A DNA stretch of 20,965 nt from contig CAXBQV010000022.1 of assembly GCA_963978265.1 (NCBI GenBank), positions 1-20,965 of the forward strand. Reading direction: 5' to 3'. Origin of the DNA: JAKALQ01 sp963978265. Lineage in GTDB: Bacteria; Actinomycetota; Actinomycetes; S36-B12; UBA5976. Below are positions 20,790-20,965 of the stretch, in pieces. The notes beneath the pieces are model-generated. The model searched no databases, had not been told where the DNA came from, and saw only the letters and a list, made by a program, of their open reading frames with translations. Position numbers and translations under genes: made by a program. Within the stretch, counting starts at the first letter, position 1, and every line of letters starts with the position of its first letter.

Positions 20790-20965
20790 CGGGCTTGCCG
20801 CCCCGCGTTCGCCGACGCGGTGTACGCGGCTGTCGCGGTTCGCGAGGCTTCTCAGCCGCCGCTTCCGTGCGCGGCGCTCGAGCAGGACGCTCGCCATCAC
20901 GACGCGGACGATCCGATCGCTCGCCATCACGACGCGGACGATCGGTGCGTCGACCATCGCCGCCG
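20779..20965 (-). CDS. C-terminal tail of a DEAD-box RNA helicase (RhlE-like), 5' part outside the window
   Basis: The last 62 codons are present, ending in TGA at 20781-20779. They encode a very basic Arg/Pro/Gly-rich tail with two RPRRDGERSD-type repeats and the end RRRTRGGKPASE. Such tails follow the helicase core of actinobacterial RhlE-type RNA helicases and bind RNA. No helicase motif is in view, so the identification rests on the tail composition and on the ParA neighbour (Rv3211/Rv3213c order). It is convergent with, and overlaps, the ParA-like gene. Confidence 0.6.
   Translation of the reverse strand, partial: GGDGRRTDRPRRDGERSDRPRRDGERPARAPRTEAAAEKPREPRQPRTPRRRTRGGKPASE
20889..20948. 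repeat. Tandem 30-base repeat inside the helicase tail
   Basis: GCTCGCCATCACGACGCGGA and five further bases (20889-20913) recur exactly at 20919-20943, a 30-base period. The repeat encodes RPRRDGERSD-like units on the minus strand and keeps frame, so copy number can change without breaking the gene. More copies may lie beyond the window edge. Confidence 0.85.

Noticed and set aside
20889..20948. CRISPR-like repeat
   Set aside because: Only two copies without real spacers, in frame in a coding tail; it is a protein-coding tandem repeat.

Overview
The window looks like core chromosome of an uncultured, fairly high-GC actinobacterium (Actinomycetota). The support is mycothiol deacetylase MshB, a 7Fe FdxA-type ferredoxin, succinylase-branch lysine genes (dapC, dapE, dapD), a DUF3117 micro-gene, and a gene order matching Mycobacterium tuberculosis Rv1170 (mshB) to Rv1232c (MgtE-like) in outline: mshB, fdx, dapC, dapD/dapE, LOG protein, tag, DUF3117, O-methyltransferase, htrA, tatB, mrp, MgtE-like. 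The terminal ParA/RhlE pair resembles Rv3213c/Rv3211. I cannot place it below phylum or class. There is no prophage, IS element, CRISPR, tRNA or rRNA gene, and no gene-free stretch above about 215 bases.

Layout. (1) Bases 1-404 are out of place: a fragment of an alphaproteobacterial-type fatty-oxidation multifunctional enzyme, joined in frame to the C-terminal part of an actinobacterial peptide-transporter ATPase. This is most likely an assembly chimera. (2) 405-1632: two overlapping ABC-ATPase-like genes, both lacking the residues for ATP hydrolysis. (3) 1622-6333: S9 peptidase (minus), divergent from mshB and a VanW-family cell-wall protein. (4) 6392-11925: ferredoxin, dapC, citrate synthase, dapE (minus), dapD and a LOG-family Rossmann protein, a lysine/diaminopimelate cluster interrupted by gltA. 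(5) 11932-13630: a secreted Met/His/Gly-rich DUF5666-like protein (minus), DNA glycosylase Tag, and DUF3117 with a UUCG-loop terminator. (6) 13671-15920: O-methyltransferase-like protein (minus), HtrA protease and TatB; sigE and rseA, which sit here in M. tuberculosis, are absent. (7) 15917-19450, all minus: MgtE-N/CBS protein, DUF1003 membrane protein, Mrp Fe-S ATPase, nitroreductase. (8) 19489-20965: MarC, ParA-like ATPase, and the convergent basic tail of an RhlE-type helicase.

The most interesting signal is regulatory. Ten transcription units lack a Shine-Dalgarno sequence and start with a -10-like hexamer (xAxxxT, often TACGAT) ending exactly 6 or 7 bases before ATG or GTG. That is the architecture of leaderless mRNA. 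The clearly leadered genes (fdxA, gltA, DUF3117, DUF5666-like) have Shine-Dalgarno sequences instead. Packing is tight: TGATG, GTGA and ATGGCTRA start/stop overlaps, divergent promoters within 40-65 bases, and convergent genes whose stop codons overlap.

I found no clear novel multi-gene defence or biosynthetic system. The best leads are the pair of degenerate ATPases, the leaderless promoter module, the metal-binding-looking secreted protein, and pseudoenzyme-like changes in the O-methyltransferase and the ParA protein.
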